A DNA stretch of 64,000 nt, from the NCBI GenBank assembly GCA_965199665.1, contig CBDASO010000001.1, forward strand, positions 310,001-374,000. The letters are read 5' to 3'. This DNA comes from JAVVHH01 sp965199665. GTDB lineage: Bacteria; Pseudomonadota; Alphaproteobacteria; Acetobacterales; Acetobacteraceae. The translations under genes were made by a program, and so were the position numbers. This document shows positions 37,203-44,774 of the stretch, piece by piece (position 1 is the stretch's first letter; each line of letters begins with the position of its first letter). Under the pieces are notes generated by a model. The model was not told where the DNA came from, made no database searches, and saw only the letters and a list, made by a program, of their open reading frames with translations.

Positions 37203-38069
37203 ATGCGCGCGGCAGTGAGGGGCACGGAAATCTACTTCGACGTCGAAGGTGCCGCGCTGGTCCCGGACGGGCCGGTCATGCGCGAGCGCCCGGTGGCCTT
37301 CGTGCTGCATGGCGGGCCCGGCGGCGACCATAGCGGGTTCAAGCCCGGCATGTCCCCGCTCGCGGCACACATGCAGCTCGTCTACATCGACCATCGCGGC
37401 CACGGCCGTTCCGCCCCCGGCGACCCGGCGCGCTACACGCTGGACGAGAACGTCGAGGACCTGGAGGCGCTCCGCCGCTATCTCGGGTTGCCGCCGGTGG
37501 TCGTGATCGGCACCAGCTACGGCGGCATGGTCGCCATGGCCTACGCCGCGCGTCACCCGGCCTCCGTCAGCAAGCTGGTGCTGATCGTCACCGCGGCCGA
37601 TGGCGGCTTTCGCGAACGGGCGCAGCGCTGGATCGAGGCGCACGGCACGGCCGACCAGAAACGCGTCTGCGCCCTGCTCTGGGCCGGCACGCTGGAAACG
37701 GTGGACCAGGTGGCGGAATACTACGCCGTCATGGGCCCGCTCTATGCCCGCAGTCACGACCCGGTGCGCACCCGCGAGGTCCGCCACCGCGCCATCCACA
37801 CGCCCGCGGCGCTCAATCACGCCTTCAAGCCCGACGGCTTCCTCGGCCGCATGGACCTCCGCCCGGAACTGCGCCACGTCACCGCGCCCACCCTGGTCCT
37901 GGCCGGCCGGCACGATTGGATCTGCCCGCCCGATTACAGCGAGGAGATCCACCGCCTGATCCCCGGCTCGACACTGCGGATCTTCGAGCACAGCAGCCAC
38001 TCCATCCGCGCCGACGAGCCCGACGCCCTGAATGCCGCGATCGCCGGCTTCGTGACGGGAGCGGGCTAG
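37203..38069 (+). CDS. Alpha/beta hydrolase (proline iminopeptidase-like)
   Basis: 288-residue alpha/beta hydrolase. The oxyanion loop is VLHGGPGGDHSGF, as in proline iminopeptidases, followed by YIDHRGHGRSAPGD; the nucleophile elbow is VIGTSYGGMVAM (Ser in GTSYGG), the acid is in LAGRHDWICPP and the base in HSSHSIRAD. All triad residues are present. TCGACA and TAGGCT spaced 18 bases apart at 37147-37176 could be its promoter, inside the end of the Sel1 gene. Its TAG stop interlocks with that of the convergent formamidase-family gene (CTAG). Whether it is a peptidase or an esterase is not clear. Confidence 0.88.
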   Translation: MRAAVRGTEIYFDVEGAALVPDGPVMRERPVAFVLHGGPGGDHSGFKPGMSPLAAHMQLVYIDHRGHGRSAPGDPARYTLDENVEDLEALRRYLGLPPVVVIGTSYGGMVAMAYAARHPASVSKLVLIVTAADGGFRERAQRWIEAHGTADQKRVCALLWAGTLETVDQVAEYYAVMGPLYARSHDPVRTREVRHRAIHTPAALNHAFKPDGFLGRMDLRPELRHVTAPTLVLAGRHDWICPPDYSEEIHRLIPGSTLRIFEHSSHSIRADEPDALNAAIAGFVTGAG

Positions 38070-39007
38070 AACAGCACGCCCTTGCGCAACATGCCGTGCA
38101 CGCCCTTCTCGCCGTTGACGCTCTGGGTGATGCGGAAATCCACTGCCAGCGAGCAGAACTGGTAGGCCTGCTCGCGCGACAGGTTGGAGCGCGCGCAGAT
38201 GAACGCGATCATCTGGCGGAGCGCGGTGCGCATCGCGCCGTCCAGGCTCTCGTGCATGCCCATGCTGATGTAGTGGGTCGGGGTCTCGGCGCGCGGATAG
38301 GCCAGCGCCGTGCCGTTGCGCTTGTGCAACGCGAAGGTGAAGGTGCCGTTCAGGCACATCTCCAGCGCGGTGACGCACACCTCGCCGTCGCCCTGCACGC
38401 CGTGCCCGTCACCCACGGAGAAGCAGCCGCCCGCGACATGCACCGGCAGGAACAACGTGCTGCCGGCCACCAGTTCCTTGAGGTCGAGGTTGCCGCCGTG
38501 CACGCGCGGTTCCTTGGAAGCGATGGTGCCGAAGGCGGGCGGGGGCGCGACGCCCATCACGCCGAAGAACGGCTGTAGCGGCAGCGTCGTGCCCCAGGGC
38601 AGCGTGCAGGTGCGCGCGTGCCGGTCGACGGGAATGTGGGTCAGCACCGGCTCGTGGAAATCTTCCGGCAGCGTGCCGGCGAGGGGGCGGATGATCGTGT
38701 AGCCCCAATCGGCGCCGGGCTCGACCGCGTCGATGCGGATCTCCAGCGTGTCGCCGGGCTCGGCGCCCTCCACCGCGATCGGCCCGGTGACGATGTGACC
38801 CGTCGGCAGTTGCGGATGGGCGGCCAGGATCGCGGCGAGCGCCGGCGGCACGTTCATCCCGCTGCCGGCCGACGGCAACACGCCGGGCCGGCCGGACACG
38901 CACTCGACCGTCACCGTATCGCCCGAGCGGACCGTCAGCACCGGAGGGAACGTGGCGTCGAACTGCCCGATACGGACCGTGTCGGGCGTGGCGGCGAGAT
39001 GGGGCAT
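38066..39007 (-). CDS. Acetamidase/formamidase family protein
   Basis: 313-residue FmdA/AmdA-type amidohydrolase. Landmarks are VECVSGRPGVLP near the N-terminus, GPIAVEGAEPGDTLEIRID, GGNLDLKELVAGSTLFLPVH (metal-site Asp) and GCFSVGDGHGVQGDGEVCVTALE. These enzymes hydrolyse short-chain amides to the acid and ammonia. The ATG at 39007 was chosen over 39016 because AGGA sits 8 bases before it. It interlocks its stop with the convergent alpha/beta hydrolase. It is one of several amide-cleaving enzymes in this window (two amidases, a dimethylformamidase-like protein, a penicillin acylase homologue). Confidence 0.9.
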   Translation of the reverse strand: MPHLAATPDTVRIGQFDATFPPVLTVRSGDTVTVECVSGRPGVLPSAGSGMNVPPALAAILAAHPQLPTGHIVTGPIAVEGAEPGDTLEIRIDAVEPGADWGYTIIRPLAGTLPEDFHEPVLTHIPVDRHARTCTLPWGTTLPLQPFFGVMGVAPPPAFGTIASKEPRVHGGNLDLKELVAGSTLFLPVHVAGGCFSVGDGHGVQGDGEVCVTALEMCLNGTFTFALHKRNGTALAYPRAETPTHYISMGMHESLDGAMRTALRQMIAFICARSNLSREQAYQFCSLAVDFRITQSVNGEKGVHGMLRKGVLF

Positions 39008-39122
39008 GGCGGGCATCCTGATGAGTCCGCCCCAGGCTCCCGCCGATGCAGCCCGGTGGCAAGCGCACGGATCGGTCGGGGCGCGGCGGCGTTGACGGAA
39101 CGGGTGACGGAGGCGGAGCGAG

Positions 39123-40223
39123 ATGCGGGTTCTGATCCTGGGAGGCGGCGCGGTCGGCGCGTGCATCGCGCATCAACTGGCTGTGCGCGGAGCCGACACG
39201 GTGGTCATCGAGCGGCACGGCGTGGCGGGTGCCGCGTCGGGCAAGTCGGGCGGCTTCCTGGCGCTGGACTGGTGCGACGGTTCGGCACTGGCTCCGCTGG
39301 CGCGCCGCAGCTTCGCGCTGCACGCGGCCTGGGCGGACGCGATCGCGGGCGAGTGGGGCTACCGCCGCATGACCGCCTATGCCGGCACGGTCGCGGCCGG
39401 CGGGCGGTCCTCCCGGCGAGGGCCGGCCTGGGTCGGCCCGGAGGTCGCGATCGAGCGTCAGCTCGGCACGGCGCGGACGGCGGCGCAGGTCGACCCGGCG
39501 GCGTTCACGGCGGCGACCATGCGGGCGGCCCAGGCGGCGGGCGCGACCCTGCACAAGGGCGAGGCGACCGGGCTGGTGCGGCACGGCGACCGGGTCACGG
39601 GGGTGCAGCTCGGCGGCGAGACGCTGGCGGGCGACGCGGTGGTGATCGCGATGGGGCCGTGGTCGGCGCTGGCGGCGCGGTGGCTGCCGCTGCCGCCGGT
39701 AGGTGGCCTCAAGGGGCACAGCCTCGTGTTCCGGCCAGCCGAGCCGCTGCCGGCGGAGGCGTTGTTCCTGGAATATGCCGCTCCTGCCGAGGCCATGATC
39801 TCGCCGGAGGTGTTTCCGCGTGCGGACGGCACCGTGTATGTGTGCGGCATCTCAAGCGAGGCGCCGGTCCCGCTCGACCCGGGCCGGGTGTCGCCCGACC
39901 CGGGAGCGAGCGAGCGGCTGCAGGCATTGTGCGCCCGGTTGGCGCCGGCGCTGGCCGGGTCGCCGATCGTCGCGCGTGGCGCCTGCTTCCGCCCGGTGAC
40001 AGCGGACGGGCTGCCCCTGATCGGCCCGGTTCCCGGCGCGCCCGGTGCGTTCGTCGCCACCGGGCACAGTGTTTGGGGCATCCTCAACGCACCCGCCACG
40101 GGCGAAGCGGTGGCCGAGCTGATCATCGACGGCGTCGCCACCCTCGATCTCGCGCCGTTCGACCCGGCGCGGCTTCCCGCAATGGCGCCCGAGCACATCG
40201 TCGTCTCACGCCGGGCCGGATGA
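39123..40223 (+). CDS. FAD-dependent oxidoreductase (DAO family)
   Basis: 366-residue D-amino-acid-oxidase-family flavoprotein. The FAD motif is VLILGGGAVGACIAHQLAVRG, followed by VIERHGVAGAASGKSGGFLA; the C-terminal FAD-binding block is RPVTADGLPLIGPVPGAPG, then VATGHSVWGILNAPATGEAVAEL. The family oxidises amino acids or their derivatives, passing electrons to oxygen or a quinone. GGAGCGAG precedes the ATG. Its end overlaps the SelW-like gene by four bases (ATGA), so both are co-translated. Substrate unknown. Confidence 0.9.
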   Translation: MRVLILGGGAVGACIAHQLAVRGADTVVIERHGVAGAASGKSGGFLALDWCDGSALAPLARRSFALHAAWADAIAGEWGYRRMTAYAGTVAAGGRSSRRGPAWVGPEVAIERQLGTARTAAQVDPAAFTAATMRAAQAAGATLHKGEATGLVRHGDRVTGVQLGGETLAGDAVVIAMGPWSALAARWLPLPPVGGLKGHSLVFRPAEPLPAEALFLEYAAPAEAMISPEVFPRADGTVYVCGISSEAPVPLDPGRVSPDPGASERLQALCARLAPALAGSPIVARGACFRPVTADGLPLIGPVPGAPGAFVATGHSVWGILNAPATGEAVAELIIDGVATLDLAPFDPARLPAMAPEHIVVSRRAG

Positions 40224-40504
40224 TGGCGGCACGGCCTCGCGTCACGATCGTCTACTGCACCCAGTGCCGCTGGCTGCTCCGCGCGGCCTGGATGGCGCAG
40301 GAGCTGCTTTCGACCTTCGAGACCGAGCTCGGGGCGGTGACGCTCTGCCCGGGGACGGGCGGCGCGTTCAGCGTCGACGTCGATGGCGAGGTGGTGTGGG
40401 AGCGGGTGCGCGACGGCGGCTTCCCGGACGCCAAGGTGCTGAAACGCCTGATCCGCGATCGGGTCGTGCCGGAGCGCGACCTGGGGCATGTCGACCGGGA
40501 CTGA
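40220..40504 (+). CDS. SelT/SelW/SelH (Rdx) family thioredoxin-fold protein, cysteine form
   Basis: 94-residue Rdx-family protein. The redox motif is VYCTQCRWLLRA, a CxxC in the position where animal SelW has CxxU; here the second residue is an ordinary Cys codon (TGC), so no selenocysteine is involved. The C-terminal block FPDAKVLKRLIRDRV is typical. It is probably a cytoplasmic thiol-redox protein. Coupling (ATGA) to the flavin oxidase upstream suggests the two may work together, an inference from position only. Two consecutive ATGs (40220, 40223) are possible starts. Confidence 0.9.
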   Translation: MMAARPRVTIVYCTQCRWLLRAAWMAQELLSTFETELGAVTLCPGTGGAFSVDVDGEVVWERVRDGGFPDAKVLKRLIRDRVVPERDLGHVDRD

Positions 40505-40567
40505 CGGGCGCGGCCCGGTGGTGTAGAGCGAGTGGAAGCTGCGCGGGGTCGCGGCGGGGCGGGAATC

Positions 40568-41260
40568 GTGGACGATGTGCGGCAAGGCAGCGACGACCGG
40601 GTGCTGGAGCGGCTGCTCCGGGCGCGGCGCAGTTGCCGCGGGTTCCTGCCCGACCCGGTGCCGCGGCCGACGGTCGAGCGGCTGCTCGGGCTGGCGCAGC
40701 GCACGCCCTCCTGGTGCAACACCCAGCCCTGGCACGTGACGCTGCTGAGCGGGGCCGCCACGCAGGCACTGGCCGACGCGCTGTATGCGCGGGCGGGTTC
40801 CGGCGTCGCCGATGAGCCGGACATTCCGTTCCCGCCGGGCTACGAGGGCCTCTATCGGGATCGCCGCCGCGAGTGCGGGCTGCAGCTCTACGGCGCGCTG
40901 GGCATCGAGCGGGGCGATCGGGCCGCGACGACGGCGCAGGCACGGGAGAACTTCCGCTTCTTCGGCGCTCCCCATTTCGCGCTGATCACCACGGATCGCG
41001 CCCTGGGCCCCTACGGCAGCCTCGATTGCGGCGGCTACGTGTCGACCTTCCTGCTCGCGGCGGAGGCGTTGGGCCTCGGCGCCATCCCGCAGGCGGCGGT
41101 GGCCGCCCATAGTGCCTGGCTGCGATCGTATCTCGGGCTCGGCGAGGACCGCGCGGTGGTGTGCGGCATCTCGTTCGGCATCGCCGACCCGGCGCATCCG
41201 ACCAATCAATTCAACACGGCACGCGCCGGGCTCGACGAGGCCGTCCGCTGGGTCGAGTGA
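40568..41260 (+). CDS. Nitroreductase family protein
   Basis: 230-residue FMN-dependent nitroreductase-fold enzyme. The FMN-phosphate-binding arginines are in LLRARRSCRGFLPD, followed by AQRTPSWCNTQPWHVTLL and FFGAPHFALITTDRALG; the C-terminal LLAAEALGLGAIPQAAVA and VVCGISFGIADPAHPTN complete the fold. GTG at 40568 gives a normal N-terminus; a GTG at 40532 would add 12 residues. These enzymes reduce nitro compounds, quinones or enones with NAD(P)H. It lies 21 bases ahead of a MaoC-type gene on the same strand. Substrate unknown. Confidence 0.87.
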   Translation: MDDVRQGSDDRVLERLLRARRSCRGFLPDPVPRPTVERLLGLAQRTPSWCNTQPWHVTLLSGAATQALADALYARAGSGVADEPDIPFPPGYEGLYRDRRRECGLQLYGALGIERGDRAATTAQARENFRFFGAPHFALITTDRALGPYGSLDCGGYVSTFLLAAEALGLGAIPQAAVAAHSAWLRSYLGLGEDRAVVCGISFGIADPAHPTNQFNTARAGLDEAVRWVE

Positions 41261-41281
41261 CTGTTCTGGGGAGACGAGGCT

Positions 41282-41743
41282 ATGGCGGCACCGCCCGTGG
41301 GCGCGCGGCTGTTCTGCGAGTTGCGGCTGGATGCCGACGCCATCCGGGCCACCGCGCTGTCGGTCGGGGATCACAATCCCCTGCACCATTCGGACGCGGT
41401 CGCGGCCCGGAGCCGGTTCGGCGAGTTGATCGCCAGCGGGGCCTACATGTCGGGACGGCTGGCCGGGCTGCTCAGCGAGGGCTTCGGCGACGAGGCGGCG
41501 GATGGTTACGGCCATGTCGGCGTGGAGTACGAAACCCGGTTCATCGGCCCGGTCCGGGTCGACCGGCTGCTGCGGCTGGAGTGGGAGGTGGCGTCGCTGG
41601 AGCCGCGGCGCTCCGGCACGCTCGCCCGGCTCGACGGCCGCGTGGTGGACACGACGGACGGCAAGACGGCGGTCGCCGCGGTGATGACGCTGCTGTATTT
41701 CGGCCCACCCCGCCCGGCCCACGCCCCGACTCCGGTTTCATGA
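41282..41743 (+). CDS. MaoC-like dehydratase (R-specific hot-dog hydratase)
   Basis: 153-residue hot-dog-fold protein. The hydratase-2 catalytic motif is SVGDHNPLHHSDAVAARSRF (Asp and His), followed by GELIASGAYMSGRLAGLL. It would hydrate or dehydrate an enoyl-CoA or related thioester with R stereochemistry. GGGGAG lies 9 bases before the ATG. It sits in a same-strand run of nitroreductase, MaoC and ribokinase genes with short gaps. The physiological substrate is not evident. Confidence 0.88.
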   Translation: MAAPPVGARLFCELRLDADAIRATALSVGDHNPLHHSDAVAARSRFGELIASGAYMSGRLAGLLSEGFGDEAADGYGHVGVEYETRFIGPVRVDRLLRLEWEVASLEPRRSGTLARLDGRVVDTTDGKTAVAAVMTLLYFGPPRPAHAPTPVS

Positions 41744-41759
41744 GGCGGAGGGGGCGGCG

Positions 41760-42647
41760 ATGATCGTCGTGTTCGGGTCCATCAACGCCGATCTGATCTT
41801 CCGGCTCGACCGCATCCCGATGCCGGGCCAGACGCTGATCGCCGACCGGCTCACCGTGCAGCCCGGCGGCAAGGGCGCCAACCAGGCCGTCGCCGCGGCG
41901 CGGGACGGGGCGGCGGTGCAGATGATCGGCGCCGTGGGCGACGACGCGCTGGCCGCGGCGGCGCTGGCCGGGCTGCAGGCGGCGGGCGTGGGGCTGACGG
42001 CGCTGCGCGTGCTGCCGGGCCAGGCGACCGGCTGCGCCTCCATCTGCACCGACCGCGACGGACGCAACCAGATCGCGGTGGCGCTGGGCGCGAACGGGGC
42101 GCTGGACGCCGACCAGGTCGCGGCGGCGCGGCTCGGGCCCGAGACCATCCTGCTGCTGCAGATGGAAGCGCCGCGCCCCGCGATCGAGGCGGTCATCGCC
42201 CGTGCCCGGGCGGCCGGCGCGCGGATCGTGCTGAACCTGGCGCCCGCCGGGCCGCTCGCCCGCGCCGCGCTCGCGCAGCTGGACCTGCTGCTCGTCAACG
42301 AGGACGAGGCGGAGACGCTGGGCGCCGACCTCGGGGTCGGCGGAACCGCGGCGGCGCTGGCGGCCGCGCTGGGCATCGCCGTGATCCGCACGATGGGCGC
42401 GGCCGGGGCGGAGCTGGCCGCCGACGGCACCCTGACCCCCGTGCCGGCCCCGCGGATCGAGGCGGTCGACACCACGGCGGCAGGCGATTGCTTCGCCGGC
42501 GTGCTGGCGGGCGGGCTGGATCGCGGCATGACGCTGCCGGACGCGATGAAGCGCGCCGTCGTCGCCGCCTCGCTGGCCTGCCTCCGCGAAGGCAGCCAGT
42601 CGAGCCTGCCCACCCGCGCGGAGACGGACAAGGCCTCCTTCGGCTAG
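41760..42647 (+). CDS. Ribokinase-like carbohydrate kinase (PfkB family)
   Basis: 295-residue PfkB-family kinase of the ribokinase group. The N-terminal GSINADLIFRLDRIPMPGQT and VQPGGKGANQAVAAAR form the sugar-binding and lid region. The C-terminal signature AVDTTAAGDCFAGVLAGGL carries the catalytic Asp (usual form DTTGAGD; the Ala variant is common). GGAGG precedes the ATG. It probably phosphorylates ribose or a nucleoside-type sugar with ATP. Its TAG stop interlocks with that of the frameshifted racemase gene (CTAG). Confidence 0.9.
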   Translation: MIVVFGSINADLIFRLDRIPMPGQTLIADRLTVQPGGKGANQAVAAARDGAAVQMIGAVGDDALAAAALAGLQAAGVGLTALRVLPGQATGCASICTDRDGRNQIAVALGANGALDADQVAAARLGPETILLLQMEAPRPAIEAVIARARAAGARIVLNLAPAGPLARAALAQLDLLLVNEDEAETLGADLGVGGTAAALAAALGIAVIRTMGAAGAELAADGTLTPVPAPRIEAVDTTAAGDCFAGVLAGGLDRGMTLPDAMKRAVVAASLACLREGSQSSLPTRAETDKASFG

Positions 42648-43301
42648 CCCGGTAGCGCGGCGAGCAGGCGGCGCATCGCGGCGGGAACCGGCTCGATCAG
42701 CGCGGCGGGCACCCGCTGCCGCAGCCGGCGCGCCGCGAGCGCGAGCGGGCCGCCGCCGATCACGACCGCCGCCGCCCCGTCCGCGGCGGCCAGGCGGCAG
42801 GCGTCCAGCAGCTCGTCGTCGAGCCAGTCCGGGTCCGTCATGCCGTCGACGCCGGATTTCGTGTAACGCAGCCCGGCGAAGCAGCCCGCCGCGGCGCTGG
42901 CGGCCACGCGGTCGCGCAACGCCCCATCGAGCCGGGGCGGTGGTCACGATGGCGAAGCGGCGGCCGCCCTGCGCCGCCTCCGCGATCGCCGCCTCCGCCA
43001 GCCCGGCCACCGGCACCGCGAGGCGGGTTCGCGCCGCCGCCAGCCCGGGATCGCCGAACGCCGCGACGACCACGCCGGCGACGTCCGGTTCCGCGATCTC
43101 GGCCGCCATCCGCGCGACTTCGCCCGCCGCGACGGCCAGCGCCGCCGGGTCGGCGATCAGCGGCGCGCCCGCGTATGCCGTCATGCCCTCGACGACCCCC
43201 GCCGCGCCGACTGCCTCCTGCGCGATCTCCACCATCAGCCGCGTGGTCGCTGCCGATGTGTTGGGGTTGATCAGAACGAAGCGGGGCGCCGGGCCGCCCA
43301 C
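42644..43301 (-). pseudogene. Aspartate/glutamate/hydantoin racemase family gene with a frameshift
   Basis: The N-terminal half reads from a GTG at 43301: RFVLINPNTSAATTRLMVEI, GVVVAAFGDPGLAAAR, then GGRRFAIVTTAPA. Near 42933-42938, in a CCGGGG run, the frame is lost. The C-terminal half continues in another frame with DRVAASAAAGCFAG, LAAADGAAAVVIGGGPLALA and VPAALIEPVPAAMRRLLA. One extra base or two missing bases would explain it. Intact, it would be a cofactor-independent racemase using two cysteines; the usual first Cys position holds Ala-Phe-Gly-Asp here. The 5' end overlaps the amidase gene by 31 bases, so the two form an operon. It could be a true pseudogene or a sequencing error in a homopolymer-rich spot. 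Confidence 0.78.
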
Positions 43302-44695
43302 GGGCGATCCTCTTCCAGCAGGGCGCCGAGCCGGAGCAGGTCGAGGTCGGCGCCCCAGCGCCCCACCAGCTGCACCGCCGTCGGCAGCCCGGCGGAGTCG
43401 AAGCCGGACGGGATCGTCAGCGCCGGATGCCCCGACAGGTTGAACGGATACACGTAGCTGCTCCAGCCCTGCCGCGTGATGCCGCATCGCTCGCCGTCGA
43501 TCTCGACCTCATCGTGCGCCGCGTCGAAATCGGCCGGCAGCGCGGTGCGCGAGAGCGTCGGCATCATCAGCACGTCGAAGCGGTCGAACAGCGTCTGCAG
43601 GCTGCGGAACAGGCGCGTGCGGGCGAACTGCGCCTGGCGGAACTGGTCGAGCGAGAAGCCGTCGCCACGCTGCATGAAGGCGAGCAGCGTCGGGTCCATG
43701 CGGTCGCTCCACTCGGGCAGCCGGTCGCGCAGGCTGACGGCGAAGCCGGCCTGGTACATGACGCGGCCGGGGAACTCCATCCAGTCCACGTCCGCGGCGG
43801 CGGGCTCGGCGTAGGCGCCCAAGCCGGTGAGTACGGCGACGGAGGCGGCGGCGTTATCGGCCATCTCCGCCTGCACGCGGGGATTGGCGGCGCGCTCGAC
43901 CACGCCGATCCGCAACCCGTGCAGGTCGCGGCCCACCAATCCGGGCGACAGCGGCGCCTCCGTGCGGCCCAGCGTCCACGGGTCGCGCGGGTCCGGCCCG
44001 ACCATGGCAGCGCGCATCAGCGCGGCATCCGTCACGCTGCGGGTCATCGGGCCGGCATAGGTGTAGTTGCCGAACGCGTCGGCGGCTTGCGGCCAGGCGA
44101 TCGAACCCAGTGTCGGCTTGAGCCCGACCAGCCCGCAGCACGCTGCCGGGATGCGAATGGACCCGGCGCCGTCCGTGCCGACCGCCAGCGGGCCGGCGCC
44201 CGCGGCCACCGCGACGGCCGCGCCGCCCGAGGAACCGCCGGCGGTGCGCCCGGGGTCCCACGGGTTGCGGGTGACGCCGAAGCTCGGCCCGTCCGTCAGG
44301 CCCTTGTGGCCGAACTCCGGCAGCCGGGTCTTGGCGAACACGATCGCGCCCGCCGCGCGCAGACGGGCCACGGCCGGGTCGTCCGCGAGGGCAGGGGCGG
44401 CGTTCGCATGGATCGGGGAGCCGTGGGTGGTGGGCACGCCGGCGACGTCGACCTGGTCCTTGATGCTAACGGGAATGCCGTGCAGCGGCAGGTCCGGCCG
44501 CGCCTCCCGCTCCGCGGCGCGGGCCGCCGCCATTGCCTGCTCGGCCATCACGGTCACGAACGGGTTGAGGTCCGGCCCGATCCGTTCCGCGCGGCGCAGC
44601 ACCGCCTCCATCAGCTCGACCGGCGACAGCGCGCGCCGCCGGATCAGCGCCGCGGCGCGGGTGGCCGTCATGAACAGCAGGTCGTCGTTCGCCAT
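43271..44695 (-). CDS. Amidase (amidase-signature family)
   Basis: 474-residue amidase. The triad is Lys79 in GIPVSIKDQVD, cis-Ser155 in TAGGSSGGAA and nucleophile Ser179 in GTDGAGSIRIPA, with normal spacing. GGAGAG lies about 5 bases before the ATG at 44695; the in-frame extension upstream runs through the regulatory region and was rejected. It is divergent from the binding-protein gene at 44775, and the A+T-rich operator-like motif at 44738-44753 lies between them, 42 bases from this start. It precedes the racemase gene. It is probably part of the GntR-linked catabolic block. Substrate unknown. Confidence 0.92.
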   Translation of the reverse strand: MANDDLLFMTATRAAALIRRRALSPVELMEAVLRRAERIGPDLNPFVTVMAEQAMAAARAAEREARPDLPLHGIPVSIKDQVDVAGVPTTHGSPIHANAAPALADDPAVARLRAAGAIVFAKTRLPEFGHKGLTDGPSFGVTRNPWDPGRTAGGSSGGAAVAVAAGAGPLAVGTDGAGSIRIPAACCGLVGLKPTLGSIAWPQAADAFGNYTYAGPMTRSVTDAALMRAAMVGPDPRDPWTLGRTEAPLSPGLVGRDLHGLRIGVVERAANPRVQAEMADNAAASVAVLTGLGAYAEPAAADVDWMEFPGRVMYQAGFAVSLRDRLPEWSDRMDPTLLAFMQRGDGFSLDQFRQAQFARTRLFRSLQTLFDRFDVLMMPTLSRTALPADFDAAHDEVEIDGERCGITRQGWSSYVYPFNLSGHPALTIPSGFDSAGLPTAVQLVGRWGADLDLLRLGALLEEDRPWAARRPASF

Positions 44696-44737
44696 CTCAC
44701 TCTCCGATCGGTGCACGAAAGCCGTTGCCGCCGACGA

Positions 44738-44753
44738 TATCGGATATATCATC
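44738..44753 (+). promoter_or_regulatory. A+T-rich operator-like motif, copy 1
   Basis: Sixteen bases reading TATCGGATATATCATC, 21 bases before the ATG of the binding-protein gene at 44775. It matches copy 2 (51637-51652, minus strand) at 15 of 16 positions, in the same orientation and at the identical 21-base distance from a start codon. The core is GGATATATCA, close to a perfect palindrome. Probably an operator and/or -10 region for a regulator such as the GntR/FCD protein at 53016-53756. Confidence 0.6.
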
Positions 44754-44774
44754 ACTAGAAAATCGGGAGGCAGC

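Noticed and set aside
41541..43487. Long minus-strand frame that includes the N-terminal half of the racemase
   Set aside because: Only its segment of about 42935-43301 is real; the rest is antisense to the ribokinase and MaoC genes or runs out of frame through the amidase. It was split accordingly and the racemase scored as frameshifted.
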